This document shows, in pieces, positions 45,035-54,005 of a stretch of DNA of 64,000 nucleotides (position 1 is the first letter of the stretch; every line of letters begins with the position of its first letter). Under the pieces are notes generated by a model. It was not told the origin of the DNA, did no database searches, and was given only the letters and a program-made list of their open reading frames with translations. A program made the position numbers and the translations under genes. The stretch is from Candidatus Omnitrophota bacterium (GTDB lineage Bacteria > Ratteibacteria > UBA8468 > B48-G9 > DTJG01), in NCBI GenBank assembly GCA_023485205.1, contig JAMCZX010000025.1:28436-92435 (forward strand). Reading direction: 5' to 3'.

Positions 45035-45556
45035 TTACTCCCAGATGGTCTTTGTACTTTTAAAATTGCAGAATATTATAGCAGGTCCGAATTTTTTGAA
45101 GCATGTTATTTTATTTTTACTTATAATAAGCGCATATTTATCATTTTCTATAGAAATCGTTTTTGTAAAGTTATCCTTTTCTTTCCCATTTAAACTATAT
45201 GTCTTGTATGGAAAAATTTTTTCCCGGCTTCCTTTTGGATTGAAATAAATGTAATCCTTCCCATTTGTATTGGCTGCATAAAAAATTATACTGCCATCAG
45301 ATATCTGGGATGTCACTATTTTCCCGTTTCTTTCAGGAAAATGAGATTGTTCTTCTTCCACTATTGCATAATTCTTGACATTAAATTCTGGAGCAATCCG
45401 GAGAATTTCTGAAAGAGATATTTTATTTAGTCCTGCCACAGGTATGCTGAGTGCAATCCTCTGGGGATAATAATAATTAAAATCAGAATACCAGTTTTTA
45501 GAAAATGAAATTGAGGATATTATAAAAAAAAATAATAATATAAAATATTTTTTCAT
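45035..45556 (-). CDS. Signal-peptide-bearing N-terminal fragment of giant paralog P1
   Basis: A 173-residue frame with a clear signal peptide (YFILLFFFIISSISF) and GGAGAC before its ATG; it overlaps the upstream gene by four bases. The last 15 residues look random, while the next frame at the same place reads on sensibly (KVQRPSGSNAYGKIIWTKIW). Skipping one base in the TTTTAAAA run near 45060 joins the two parts into one protein of about 1446 residues. The joined segment aligns by eye with the paralog at 60105 (NSHLRAVITENGL, then GSTKWKKIYCKEIG). I read this as a single gene broken by a one-base insertion, a sequencing error or a +1 shift. Confidence 0.75.
   Translation of the reverse strand: MKKYFILLFFFIISSISFSKNWYSDFNYYYPQRIALSIPVAGLNKISLSEILRIAPEFNVKNYAIVEEEQSHFPERNGKIVTSQISDGSIIFYAANTNGKDYIYFNPKGSREKIFPYKTYSLNGKEKDNFTKTISIENDKYALIISKNKITCFKKFGPAIIFCNFKSTKTIWE
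45050..45078 (-). other. Frameshift site joining the two parts of P1
   Basis: The minus strand reads TGCAATTTTAAAAGTACAAAG. The upstream frame uses TGC AAT TTT AAA AGT; the downstream frame uses TTA AAA GTA CAA. The change requires one extra base in the T4A4 run, the usual place for homopolymer errors or slippage. The upstream frame ends about 20 bases later, and the downstream frame is closed by a stop just before 45075, so the two frames overlap for only about 40 bases around this run. Confidence 0.7.
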
Positions 45557-46968
45557 TTTTTTGTCTCCTCCAACGCTTTTTCAATATATTTCATAACAGA
45601 TTTATTATTTTTACCAAGCTTATCATATTCACCTTTATAGAAATAATCTTTTTGTTTTTTAATTAAGTAAGTAATTAAACCCCTCCATTCAGGAAAAGGA
45701 TAGTTCTCTCCTTTTATTTCCTGAAGCCCTTTCTCTTCGTTTTCAATCATTTTTTTGTATTTTTCAATAAGTTCTTTATTTATTTGGAATTCTTTTGATA
45801 TTTTATATATTTCCTCTCTACCTTTTAATAAACTGGCTGTTATTTTATATTTACCATCAGCAAAATCTTTTGTTGGAATGTTAAATATAATATTTTCACC
45901 TTCACCTGTTTTTAAATTTTTAACCTGCTTTGTTTGTTCAAGCAATAGTTTATTTCCATCAAAAACAGAAACTGATATCTTCATTATAGTATTTTCTGTT
46001 TCATCAGGACTTCCAATTGAAAAAATTGCATTAAGTCCTTCATTTCCTACCAAATTTTTTGAAATTTTCAATCCGCCTGCGAGGTTATCCTTTACAAATG
46101 CCAGACTATCCATATTGTTTAATATAAACATTCCATCTTTTTGACTGATAGACTGACCCGGTTGAACTGTAACAGGATTTGGATATCTCTCAAAATTATA
46201 AAACCCGCCTTTATTATTTCTCACTGGCAGATTAGGGTCTCCTTCATAAAAACCAGCCCACCAGAAAATATTATGTGTTTTATTATAAGGAGGATATGTT
46301 CTTATTAAAACTTTGTTTCCTTTTTCATCTATGACTCCAGACCAGCCATCGTCAACCTTATCTATAGAAAATCTTATCAAATCCGATGGTCTATATCTTC
46401 TTTTATTTAATTTTCCTTTATAAATCCATTCATAAACATCATTTCTATCTGCCCTTTTACCTACTTTAAATTCTCCGTGCAGTCTTATTATCATGCTTAT
46501 TGGATGAGGTGAAATATTTTTTTGGGTTATGAAAAATTTAAGTTTTGTACTATTTGATTTTATTTCCATATTCCTAATAATCTCAATTCCATCACTTTTA
46601 CATTTCCCGGTTAAAATTACTTTGTCAGGACTTTTATTAATAGTAAATGAATATTTTTTATCCCAGAAGTAGCCAGGCCAACCAGTCGTTCCAATGTCAC
46701 TTATCCCGCCATAGTTACCCGTGTCTATAAGTTTGTCAGGAGGAATTTTTAAGTTCCATGGCACCATCCTTAAATAGTTATCACCTGTTTTATCATCTAT
46801 GTATTTTACTATTCTACCGCCAATATCTTTCAAGACTATTACTTTTATCAAACCATTATTTACTTCTATTCCATTCCAGCCCATAAATTTTATATTTTTT
46901 ACAGTTATCCCCCCAAAACATGTTGTCACTATAATCCCCATCAATAATAAGATCAGTTTTTTCATCAT
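45553..46968 (-). CDS. Secreted mutarotase-like beta-sandwich protein
   Basis: A 471-residue protein with a signal peptide (LILLLMGIIVTTCFGG). The first 270 residues resemble the galactose-mutarotase/DUF4380-like beta-sandwich: GIEVNNGLIKVIVLKDIGGRIVKYIDD at the start, later MIIRLHGEF and FWWAGFYEGDP. An Ig-like region follows (about 290-400), then a helical C-terminus (about 400-471) rich in E and K. GGAGG stands three bases before the first of two ATGs, so the second (46965) may be the true start. It may bind or modify a polysaccharide outside the cell, read with the giant paralogs either side of it. The fold assignment is moderate. Confidence 0.65.
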   Translation of the reverse strand: MMKKLILLLMGIIVTTCFGGITVKNIKFMGWNGIEVNNGLIKVIVLKDIGGRIVKYIDDKTGDNYLRMVPWNLKIPPDKLIDTGNYGGISDIGTTGWPGYFWDKKYSFTINKSPDKVILTGKCKSDGIEIIRNMEIKSNSTKLKFFITQKNISPHPISMIIRLHGEFKVGKRADRNDVYEWIYKGKLNKRRYRPSDLIRFSIDKVDDGWSGVIDEKGNKVLIRTYPPYNKTHNIFWWAGFYEGDPNLPVRNNKGGFYNFERYPNPVTVQPGQSISQKDGMFILNNMDSLAFVKDNLAGGLKISKNLVGNEGLNAIFSIGSPDETENTIMKISVSVFDGNKLLLEQTKQVKNLKTGEGENIIFNIPTKDFADGKYKITASLLKGREEIYKISKEFQINKELIEKYKKMIENEEKGLQEIKGENYPFPEWRGLITYLIKKQKDYFYKGEYDKLGKNNKSVMKYIEKALEETKK

Positions 46969-46996
46969 TTCCTCCGGAGTTTTCTATTTAATTATT

Positions 46997-49822
46997 CTAA
47001 GATTTTTTATTTCCGGTTTTTCCGTTCCCGGCTTCTCTCAGATAAGAATTAGTAATAGAAACCCTGCCAACTTTTTGTATTTTTATTTTATATGTTCCTG
47101 ATGGTAAATTTAATATCAGAACTCTCCCTTCCTGGATAGGTTTAATATCTTTACCATTAACAAAAACTTTATACTTAAATGAGTTAGAATTTGGAAACAT
47201 AATATTTCCACCTTTTCCACTTATCCCAAAACTTAATGTAGGCTCTTTTTTATCAGGATATACAATCTTAAATTTATTGATAATCTTTCCTTTGAGATAA
47301 TTTGCAAAATTTGAAAGAAATCTATTATTCTGCACACCAGGCTCATAAAATTGTGGACCTAAGATATACTTGTTTGAGAAACAGTTTATACCGGAAATTA
47401 TCAGTCTGCCTTTTCCTATTTTTTTATCCGCAATTAAAACCTTGCCTTTCCATGTTAATAATGGAGTAAATGAATTATTTATTTCTAAAGGATATCCAAC
47501 AAAACTTAACAATTTAATATTATTCAAAATCTGGCTATTCCCGGTATAATTTTTTATTTCATTGCCCGGAGATGGTATCCTTCCCTGCCCTATTGGTGAG
47601 TTTGAACCAAATGCCCCTTCTATTGCAATATGATAAAGTGTAGTTCTGTTGTTTATAATATTATCCCCTATCCTGTATCCAAAAAATTTACCCATCCCAT
47701 CAAAAAAGAATGTTTTTATATTATTTTCAGGAACACCAAGAATTACTATCCCGCCTTTTTCTATCCATCTTTGCAGATTTCCAATTTCCTGTGTAGTTAT
47801 AAAACTATTAAGGTTTGGAATAAATAAAATATCTATTCCTTCCAGGTTCGTCTTGTTAATTTTTTTAATCTGGGTTAAACCTATGTTATTCTCTGTTAAA
47901 ATTGTATTAAATCTGACAAATCCATTTATTCCAAAATCTTTCCATGAATACTGATATGTACTGCCCGGATTATAAATCGCTATCCTGTTTTTCCATCTAT
48001 TTTGAAATGATATATAAAAATGCGGCCATGTCTCTGTAAATGTCTTTCTTCCTCCTAATGTATTGACCCGGCTAATCCACATTGGCCTGCCGGAAGAAGT
48101 CATCTGAACTGTATCTATAAATGAAGGCTGTTTATATCCTTTTAAATAATAATGCCGCACTTTATTATAATCCTGCATCTGGTATGGTATATCAATAAAT
48201 TGCACAGGATGATAAAAAATCGTTGAGGTATGCCCTTCTGAAAAATCTATATACCCTGATTTCCTATTGTAAAATATAACCTTATCATAAATGCCATTAT
48301 TGCTCATATCATAAAGGTATGTGTTAAAATACCCTGTATTGTGTCTGTCAACCATATAAAGCCAGATAGGACTATCCAATCGTTTTGCTTCAGGCGCACT
48401 CAAGTCTCTTACTCCACAATATTTTGCAGGAAGAGAAAGGGCTTCTTTATGATAAAGATAATGTAAATCAAATGGATTACCCGAACCCCTTTGATATCCA
48501 TAAGGAAATCCTTTATAACCAAATAATGCTCCTTTTAAATCAAGGCCACAGATTAATGGATTATAGTAAATAGTAAAAGGGTTTTCAATACTATAATTTA
48601 CATGATTATTTATCTCTATTCTGTCCTGCCACTCTAAATCCCCTCCATACATCCCTTCATTACAGTAATAGTATGAACCTTTGGGAACTATAATGAAACG
48701 CACACCTGTAATTTTGTAATATTTTCCTGAAATTACTTTTGCCCATGGTGCATTTGGGAAAAAATCAGGGGTATTTTTGCTAAAATGCAATGTTTGACCA
48801 TTCCATGTTTTGGGATATATAAAACTAAGAAATTTAAAGGAATGTCCCCAAAGGTCTTTGTATTCACATATCTGCCTTGATGGTGGTTGATGCCAAACAC
48901 TATATCGCGGCTGAAGTTCTATATTCCATGTCAAGGAACTATTTGTTTCAAAACCACCCATATCTAATCTGTATGGGTTTTCTTGCATTGAATACATAAA
49001 AAATTGCGCTCCATGAGGAAATAGTTTGGAAGGTTTTTCTTTAAGAAATATATGCTCTTCAAATCCCTGCACTGCTCCTTTGTAATATGCTCCAGTAATA
49101 AATGTTTTTGAAAAATAACTATGCTCCATTCCAATTACGGTTATATAGGCTGGCATTAAAATACTTGGGGAAGGATATTTCAGACTAACTTTTAGTTCGT
49201 GGTTTATTTTATGTTTAAAATTAAATAAAACCAATCCGTTTGACAAGAAAAAATCCGGAATCCCAACCTTTTTTATATCGTATGCGGCATAGAAATTGCT
49301 GCCTCTAAATATCCGTCCTTCAGTTAAACATCCTCCATCAAAAAGGTTCCCATATAAATATTGTCCATTTTTTGCCCAGTTTTCTATTATCAAATATGGA
49401 TAAATCAGGTTTTTATTACTGCTTTTTTTATGAACTGCTCCTGAAAGATAAGATGCAGCTGCATACTTATTTATAGTTGGTACTGCTTCTATTAAATCTT
49501 TTATACTATATTTCCTGCCATTGATTAGATAATAATAAAACCTATAATCTGAAAAACTCCAGGCAAAAAGTGTTTTATTCCCTTTTTTCCATAGCCAGAC
49601 ATCTCCGCTTAAATCAGGTTTATTATTCTTATCCCTGTCTATTACGATTACATTATATCCGGCATATCTGCCTTCAAAATAATTTCCAATCTTCTGAAAT
49701 TCTATATATATGGGCTGCTTTTTAATAAAACTTATATCTACTTTCCATTGTGTTTGAGCATTTACAACCTGCATACCAAAAAAAATAGATAAAAACAATA
49801 AAAGTATTGTAATCTTTTTCAT
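46997..49822 (-). CDS. Giant secreted paralog P2
   Basis: A 941-residue protein with a signal peptide (ITILLLFLSIFFGMQVVNA). It is the shortest of three related proteins. It shares TIYYNPLICGLDLKGALFGY near residue 430, DRHNTGYFNTYLYDMSNNGIYDK near 500 and the amidotransferase-like C-terminal module (LQRWIEKGGIVILGVP, KKIGKGRLIISGINCFSNK). After that module comes an extra short beta domain (residues about 840-941) with FKYKVFVNGKDIKPI and LPSGTYKIKI. The N-terminus carries IDRDKNNKPDLSGDVWLW, an acidic loop that could bind calcium. AAGGAG precedes the ATG. Likely exported and active on a surface or extracellular glycan; no catalytic residues can be named. Confidence 0.72.
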   Translation of the reverse strand: MKKITILLLFLSIFFGMQVVNAQTQWKVDISFIKKQPIYIEFQKIGNYFEGRYAGYNVIVIDRDKNNKPDLSGDVWLWKKGNKTLFAWSFSDYRFYYYLINGRKYSIKDLIEAVPTINKYAAASYLSGAVHKKSSNKNLIYPYLIIENWAKNGQYLYGNLFDGGCLTEGRIFRGSNFYAAYDIKKVGIPDFFLSNGLVLFNFKHKINHELKVSLKYPSPSILMPAYITVIGMEHSYFSKTFITGAYYKGAVQGFEEHIFLKEKPSKLFPHGAQFFMYSMQENPYRLDMGGFETNSSLTWNIELQPRYSVWHQPPSRQICEYKDLWGHSFKFLSFIYPKTWNGQTLHFSKNTPDFFPNAPWAKVISGKYYKITGVRFIIVPKGSYYYCNEGMYGGDLEWQDRIEINNHVNYSIENPFTIYYNPLICGLDLKGALFGYKGFPYGYQRGSGNPFDLHYLYHKEALSLPAKYCGVRDLSAPEAKRLDSPIWLYMVDRHNTGYFNTYLYDMSNNGIYDKVIFYNRKSGYIDFSEGHTSTIFYHPVQFIDIPYQMQDYNKVRHYYLKGYKQPSFIDTVQMTSSGRPMWISRVNTLGGRKTFTETWPHFYISFQNRWKNRIAIYNPGSTYQYSWKDFGINGFVRFNTILTENNIGLTQIKKINKTNLEGIDILFIPNLNSFITTQEIGNLQRWIEKGGIVILGVPENNIKTFFFDGMGKFFGYRIGDNIINNRTTLYHIAIEGAFGSNSPIGQGRIPSPGNEIKNYTGNSQILNNIKLLSFVGYPLEINNSFTPLLTWKGKVLIADKKIGKGRLIISGINCFSNKYILGPQFYEPGVQNNRFLSNFANYLKGKIINKFKIVYPDKKEPTLSFGISGKGGNIMFPNSNSFKYKVFVNGKDIKPIQEGRVLILNLPSGTYKIKIQKVGRVSITNSYLREAGNGKTGNKKS

Positions 49823-52800
49823 TGTATTCTCCTTATTTTGCCATCATATGAGGAAATATAAACCTCATTATTTGTAGCAGAAATTGTTGCCATATCTGTG
49901 AAAGGTCTTTCCCCTGTTATAGATTTCCAGAGTACCCCGCCCTGATTATTAACTTTTACAGTCTCAGTTCTGTTCTGCCATCCATTTTCTGGTGTATAAA
50001 AAAATCTATCTACTGTAAATATAAACCCATTTTCTATTGCCTTGATGTTATCTATAATTCCATTTTTGTATTCAATCTTTTTAATCTCTTGTCCCTGTTT
50101 ATCAAAAATTGCAAATGTTCCATCAAGTGTTCCTGTTGCAATGTATTTTCCATCAGGTGAAATACTTATTACCCTGGGATACATGCCACAGAATTTTTCC
50201 CATATTTTTTTACCTTTTTCATTTATGCAATATAAATTATAAGAAATAAAGTAGATATTATCCCCACCGACTGCAATCCCGGGTATATTATTAGCATTTC
50301 CACTTATTCCAAATATACCTTTTCCTGTATTAACATTATAACAGGATAAATATCCCTGAGGAGATGAACCAACAATAATTCTGTTATTTCCCAAAAACTT
50401 TATTGTGGTTGCATATACCCCATTAGTTATAAAATGATTGATTTCTTTTCCCTTGATGGTAAAAACAAATACACTTGATTGAAGTCCTGCTGGAGAATGC
50501 CACACGCTTACCGCAAGTTTATCCTTATTTTTATTTACTATTAGCTGTCTTATATATGAGGGAGCAAATGATTTCTCCCATAATTTTTTTCCATCAATTG
50601 AATATATTATTAATTTACTTATTGAATAATTACCTGTTTTTCTATCCCATTCTCCTATAATTACACCAAATTTATTTTTCCCTATAGGGGTTATATCTCT
50701 TACTGTAGATGGTGGAGTTATTTCCCATTTTTTGATGCCATGATTATTTAAACACTCCAATATCCCGGGACCTGTGGAACCCGGACCTCCACCAGTTATT
50801 ATATTATTTTCAATTGTTTTTACTTGATAAAGAGGTAGTTTAAGATTTCTTTCCCATAGTATATTTTTATAATTTTCTTTCTGGGGCTGTATCTTAGTCA
50901 TGGATGGATAAGAAAACCATTTTACTGTGTGTATAAAATTATTAAAATCAACTTTTATAACTACTGTTTTTATATTATTATCCATGGGAAGGGAAAATGT
51001 ATAATATGAACCATCTTCTTTTGGGACAATTACTTTACTTAAAAAATTCTTTTTATCATAAAATTTAATCACACATCCATATGATTTAACATCAGGATGT
51101 ATTTCTATTAACCTGCTGAATATAGAGGTTCTTATTGAAAAATTTGGAAACAGGCATTGTTGTTTAATCTTAATATTCTTAAAAAGTTTATTACCAGAGG
51201 ATAATAGTGTATTAAGATGTCGGTTGTATATATTAGGAGATTTATTTTTTGTTTTTTCTCCTTTAATACCATAATAAACCTGTAGATATATGGGAGTATT
51301 TTTCTTTATTTGTTTAAATGGTATATAGATGTTATTATTCCCTATTAATTCAATACTTTTAAACCATATCTGACTTTTCCCTTTTGTTGTATCGTTATAA
51401 TACACAGTCTGTATCCAGAAATGTCCATATTTTGCCGGTAATTTTTTGGGATTCTCTCTTGTATCTGTCTCTGCCCCTTTTACCCAGTTATATTCTGATA
51501 TTTTCCAGCCATTGCCAAGTGAAACTGTATCAGGCGGTATTGTTGGAGAAAGCTGAATTCCTGCTCCACCGGTTCGTATCTTATTGTTGTGTATAGCAAA
51601 ATCCAGGTCAAAATTTATTACACTATGAGTTTTTTCTACATTATACTGAATTTTTACAATCGGATATTTGGAAGAACTCCAATTCTTCATAAAATTTATG
51701 CCTTGCCAGAAACACTTATAATCAGGACCAAAAGGTGCATTTTGAATAAACCTGATAATTTCATTTTCATTCTTTACTTCTGTTTTTCCCGCTACACCTT
51801 TGGGTTTATTATAAAAATTATTACCATATGACCATCCAGATGGATTTACCGGCATAATATTCTTGCTGTATGAAAATGAATATTTTCTCTCTTTTATCAG
51901 ATGTCCTTGTTTATCAGTTTGTATCACAATCAAAGAATTTCCATCAAGAATCTGGTTTTTTTTGAAATTGGTTGCAATCTTTAGAGGGAAATTTATAATC
52001 GCATTTCGGGCAGAGGTTTCAGGAATAATTTTCACATCAGTTCTAAATCTCAAATTTTTAATCAACCATTTTGTCTTATTTATTGATGAGATTGGGGTTG
52101 GTTTTTTCTCGTATGCTATATTATTAAAGTTACTAAATCTATAATTTGAAGATGTCTTGATTTTTTCATATATTTTTTGTATTTCGTCTGTTGTTTTTTG
52201 ATTACTGCTTACGAAAATTAATTTCACATCTTTTAAATAAGGAACTAAAATTCCAAGCTTCTTATTTTTTATCCACCATTTTAATCTGGTAAGTCCATTA
52301 TAATAATTTACTGAAAAACAATCCTTAATATTGAACCATTCAGGTATAGGAATTTCTATTTTTTCATTATACCTGGGTATATACCCGGTTTCATTGAAAT
52401 GATTATAATTGACCAATGTTATTACAATATTATTATGCCAGGTTAATACTGCATTTACGGCAATATTATCTTTATTTGTTTTGTTGAAATAGGGTGCGCT
52501 TATTTTTAAATATTTTGAAATTAATGAAAAGGTTCCATCCACTTCTGCCACTTTTCTCCATAAAACAGGATTGCTTATCATTCCTTTTATAATAGGGTCA
52601 GGGAAAGTCCCGTCATCTTCAAGCCCACCCCAGTAATTCATTGATTGATTCCACAGATTGTTATATACAAACCAGTCAAATGCTTTTGCTCCACGGCCCG
52701 CTGATTCATAAGTAGAAAAATCCTGGTCATTTATGCTTCCCGCCCATTGTCTGGGTTGATTTTTTATATTATCCAGTCCTTCCCATGACTGCCATGTAGA

Positions 52801-53829
52801 CTGTGGTAAATACCAGACAGGCTGAGGGTCATTAAGTTTGTTCACATATTCACTTTCAAGGTTTGGGTCATGATGATGAATATGAATATCTGATATATCT
52901 GCAAATGTAAGATTTTCACCAAATCCTGTTAATTGCATGGCAAATTGTGTATTTTTATTGTGCGTCATTAAATTTAAAAATCTGTCTGCTACTTCCTGGG
53001 AAGAAAGTGGAGCATCAAGTGGTTCGTCCTGAGCCATTTCCGGAACAGGATATTTAGTGGTAAAATAAATTCTATTAAGGTTTCTTTGGTCTGCCACGCC
53101 CTCGTAATTCCAACCAGTAAAATAAAAATGAGAAGGAAAAATTCTAAGTTCTCCATCAGATTGCCATTGAGGAATATTACTCAATACCCTTACTACTAAA
53201 AAATCTCCTTGTGAAAGAGATTTTTCAAGTAAAACTTTCCCGTAAGTTATACCCCCGGGATTAAGTATTTCTGTTTTCCATTTACATTGATATTTTTTAT
53301 TATTCAAATAAACATCTGTAATTCTACATCTTTTATTTCCTGTATTTTGCACGAATAGGTAAATCCTTTTTAATCCGTTTGAAAATCCAACATATTTTAA
53401 CCGCAAAGGTGACTGAAAAAGAGGAACTGACGTTTCATAATTACCTATATTAGTTTCAATTGTAAGATTAATACGAGGATAAAAATCCAGTATTTTATAA
53501 TATCTGAACTTAATGGTTACAACTTTCCCTGCAGGAACAGGATCAGGATAAGCGGCCCACCATTTAGACAGGTCAGCTTTACCCCTGAAAATCCATTTGT
53601 GAAGTTTATTAAAATCTATACCATTTATCTTTAAATTCTGAATTTCAACTGCTTTTGTAGATGTATTTTTAAGATATACCTGAAATATCCCCCCTGTCAT
53701 AGGAGTAATATCCGCTGGAGCTTTAGGGGCTTTTACAAATCTATATCCAAGAAACATCCATGAAAAAGCGGAAGTGGTAAAGAAAGGAAATAAAAATACC
53801 ACTAAGAATATCAAAATTTTTCTTCTCAT
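49819..53829 (-). CDS. Giant secreted protein with PQQ-like propeller
   Basis: A 1336-residue protein with a signal peptide (ILIFLVVFLFPFFTTSAFS) and AAGGAG before the ATG. Residues about 30-230 are two Ig-like beta domains. Residues about 235-550 may form a catalytic-like domain with DISDIHIHHHDPN, a possible metal site, and FDWFVYNNLWNQSMNYWGG. Beta-rich sequence runs to about 1000. The last 330 residues are repeats of a PQQ-like/WD propeller (GIKKWEITP, GKKLWEKSF, GKKIWEKFC, GGVLWKSITG). It opens the 17-kb minus-strand operon and overlaps P2 by four bases. It is not a clear paralog of P1-P3. It may sense or bind polysaccharide, but the function is unknown. Confidence 0.7.
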   Translation of the reverse strand: MRRKILIFLVVFLFPFFTTSAFSWMFLGYRFVKAPKAPADITPMTGGIFQVYLKNTSTKAVEIQNLKINGIDFNKLHKWIFRGKADLSKWWAAYPDPVPAGKVVTIKFRYYKILDFYPRINLTIETNIGNYETSVPLFQSPLRLKYVGFSNGLKRIYLFVQNTGNKRCRITDVYLNNKKYQCKWKTEILNPGGITYGKVLLEKSLSQGDFLVVRVLSNIPQWQSDGELRIFPSHFYFTGWNYEGVADQRNLNRIYFTTKYPVPEMAQDEPLDAPLSSQEVADRFLNLMTHNKNTQFAMQLTGFGENLTFADISDIHIHHHDPNLESEYVNKLNDPQPVWYLPQSTWQSWEGLDNIKNQPRQWAGSINDQDFSTYESAGRGAKAFDWFVYNNLWNQSMNYWGGLEDDGTFPDPIIKGMISNPVLWRKVAEVDGTFSLISKYLKISAPYFNKTNKDNIAVNAVLTWHNNIVITLVNYNHFNETGYIPRYNEKIEIPIPEWFNIKDCFSVNYYNGLTRLKWWIKNKKLGILVPYLKDVKLIFVSSNQKTTDEIQKIYEKIKTSSNYRFSNFNNIAYEKKPTPISSINKTKWLIKNLRFRTDVKIIPETSARNAIINFPLKIATNFKKNQILDGNSLIVIQTDKQGHLIKERKYSFSYSKNIMPVNPSGWSYGNNFYNKPKGVAGKTEVKNENEIIRFIQNAPFGPDYKCFWQGINFMKNWSSSKYPIVKIQYNVEKTHSVINFDLDFAIHNNKIRTGGAGIQLSPTIPPDTVSLGNGWKISEYNWVKGAETDTRENPKKLPAKYGHFWIQTVYYNDTTKGKSQIWFKSIELIGNNNIYIPFKQIKKNTPIYLQVYYGIKGEKTKNKSPNIYNRHLNTLLSSGNKLFKNIKIKQQCLFPNFSIRTSIFSRLIEIHPDVKSYGCVIKFYDKKNFLSKVIVPKEDGSYYTFSLPMDNNIKTVVIKVDFNNFIHTVKWFSYPSMTKIQPQKENYKNILWERNLKLPLYQVKTIENNIITGGGPGSTGPGILECLNNHGIKKWEITPPSTVRDITPIGKNKFGVIIGEWDRKTGNYSISKLIIYSIDGKKLWEKSFAPSYIRQLIVNKNKDKLAVSVWHSPAGLQSSVFVFTIKGKEINHFITNGVYATTIKFLGNNRIIVGSSPQGYLSCYNVNTGKGIFGISGNANNIPGIAVGGDNIYFISYNLYCINEKGKKIWEKFCGMYPRVISISPDGKYIATGTLDGTFAIFDKQGQEIKKIEYKNGIIDNIKAIENGFIFTVDRFFYTPENGWQNRTETVKVNNQGGVLWKSITGERPFTDMATISATNNEVYISSYDGKIRRIQ

Positions 53830-53881
53830 TTTTTGTCTCCTTGTGAAAAAGTAAATTTTAATTATATATTAATCTATAATT

Positions 53882-53923
53882 AAAATTTGTCAAGAGGTAT
53901 AGACAAATTTTTGACAAATTTTT
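53882..53923. repeat. Inverted plus tandem GACAAATTTT repeats between divergent operons
   Basis: AAAATTTGTC (53882-53891) and GACAAATTTT (53902-53911) form a perfect 10-bp inverted repeat with a 10-base spacer. GACAAATTTTT occurs twice back to back at 53902-53912 and 53913-53923. A minus-strand TTGACA (53888-53893) and a plus-strand TTGACA (53911-53916) both lie inside the repeats. One regulator could therefore control both the 17-kb operon and the gene at 54006. Part of the symmetry follows simply from two facing -35 hexamers. Confidence 0.6.
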
Positions 53924-53969
53924 ATATTTAAATCAAAATATATAAGGATAAAAAACAATCCAGGTTCAA

Positions 53970-53978
53970 TGTTATAAT
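53970..53978 (+). promoter_or_regulatory. Extended -10 element ahead of the jelly-roll protein gene
   Basis: TGTTATAAT with the hexamer at 53973-53978, 27 bases before the ATG at 54006; it matches exactly the element at 32427-32435. Together with the TTGACA at 53911 this gives the gene two possible promoters. Confidence 0.45.
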
Positions 53979-54005
53979 AACTTTTGAAATATAAAAGGAG
54001 AAAAT

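Noticed and set aside
45035..45110. Programmed +1 frameshifting as the proven explanation for the split giant gene.
   Set aside because: The T4A4 run is equally a common place for sequencing or assembly errors, and there is no recognisable stimulatory structure or slow codon signal to decide.
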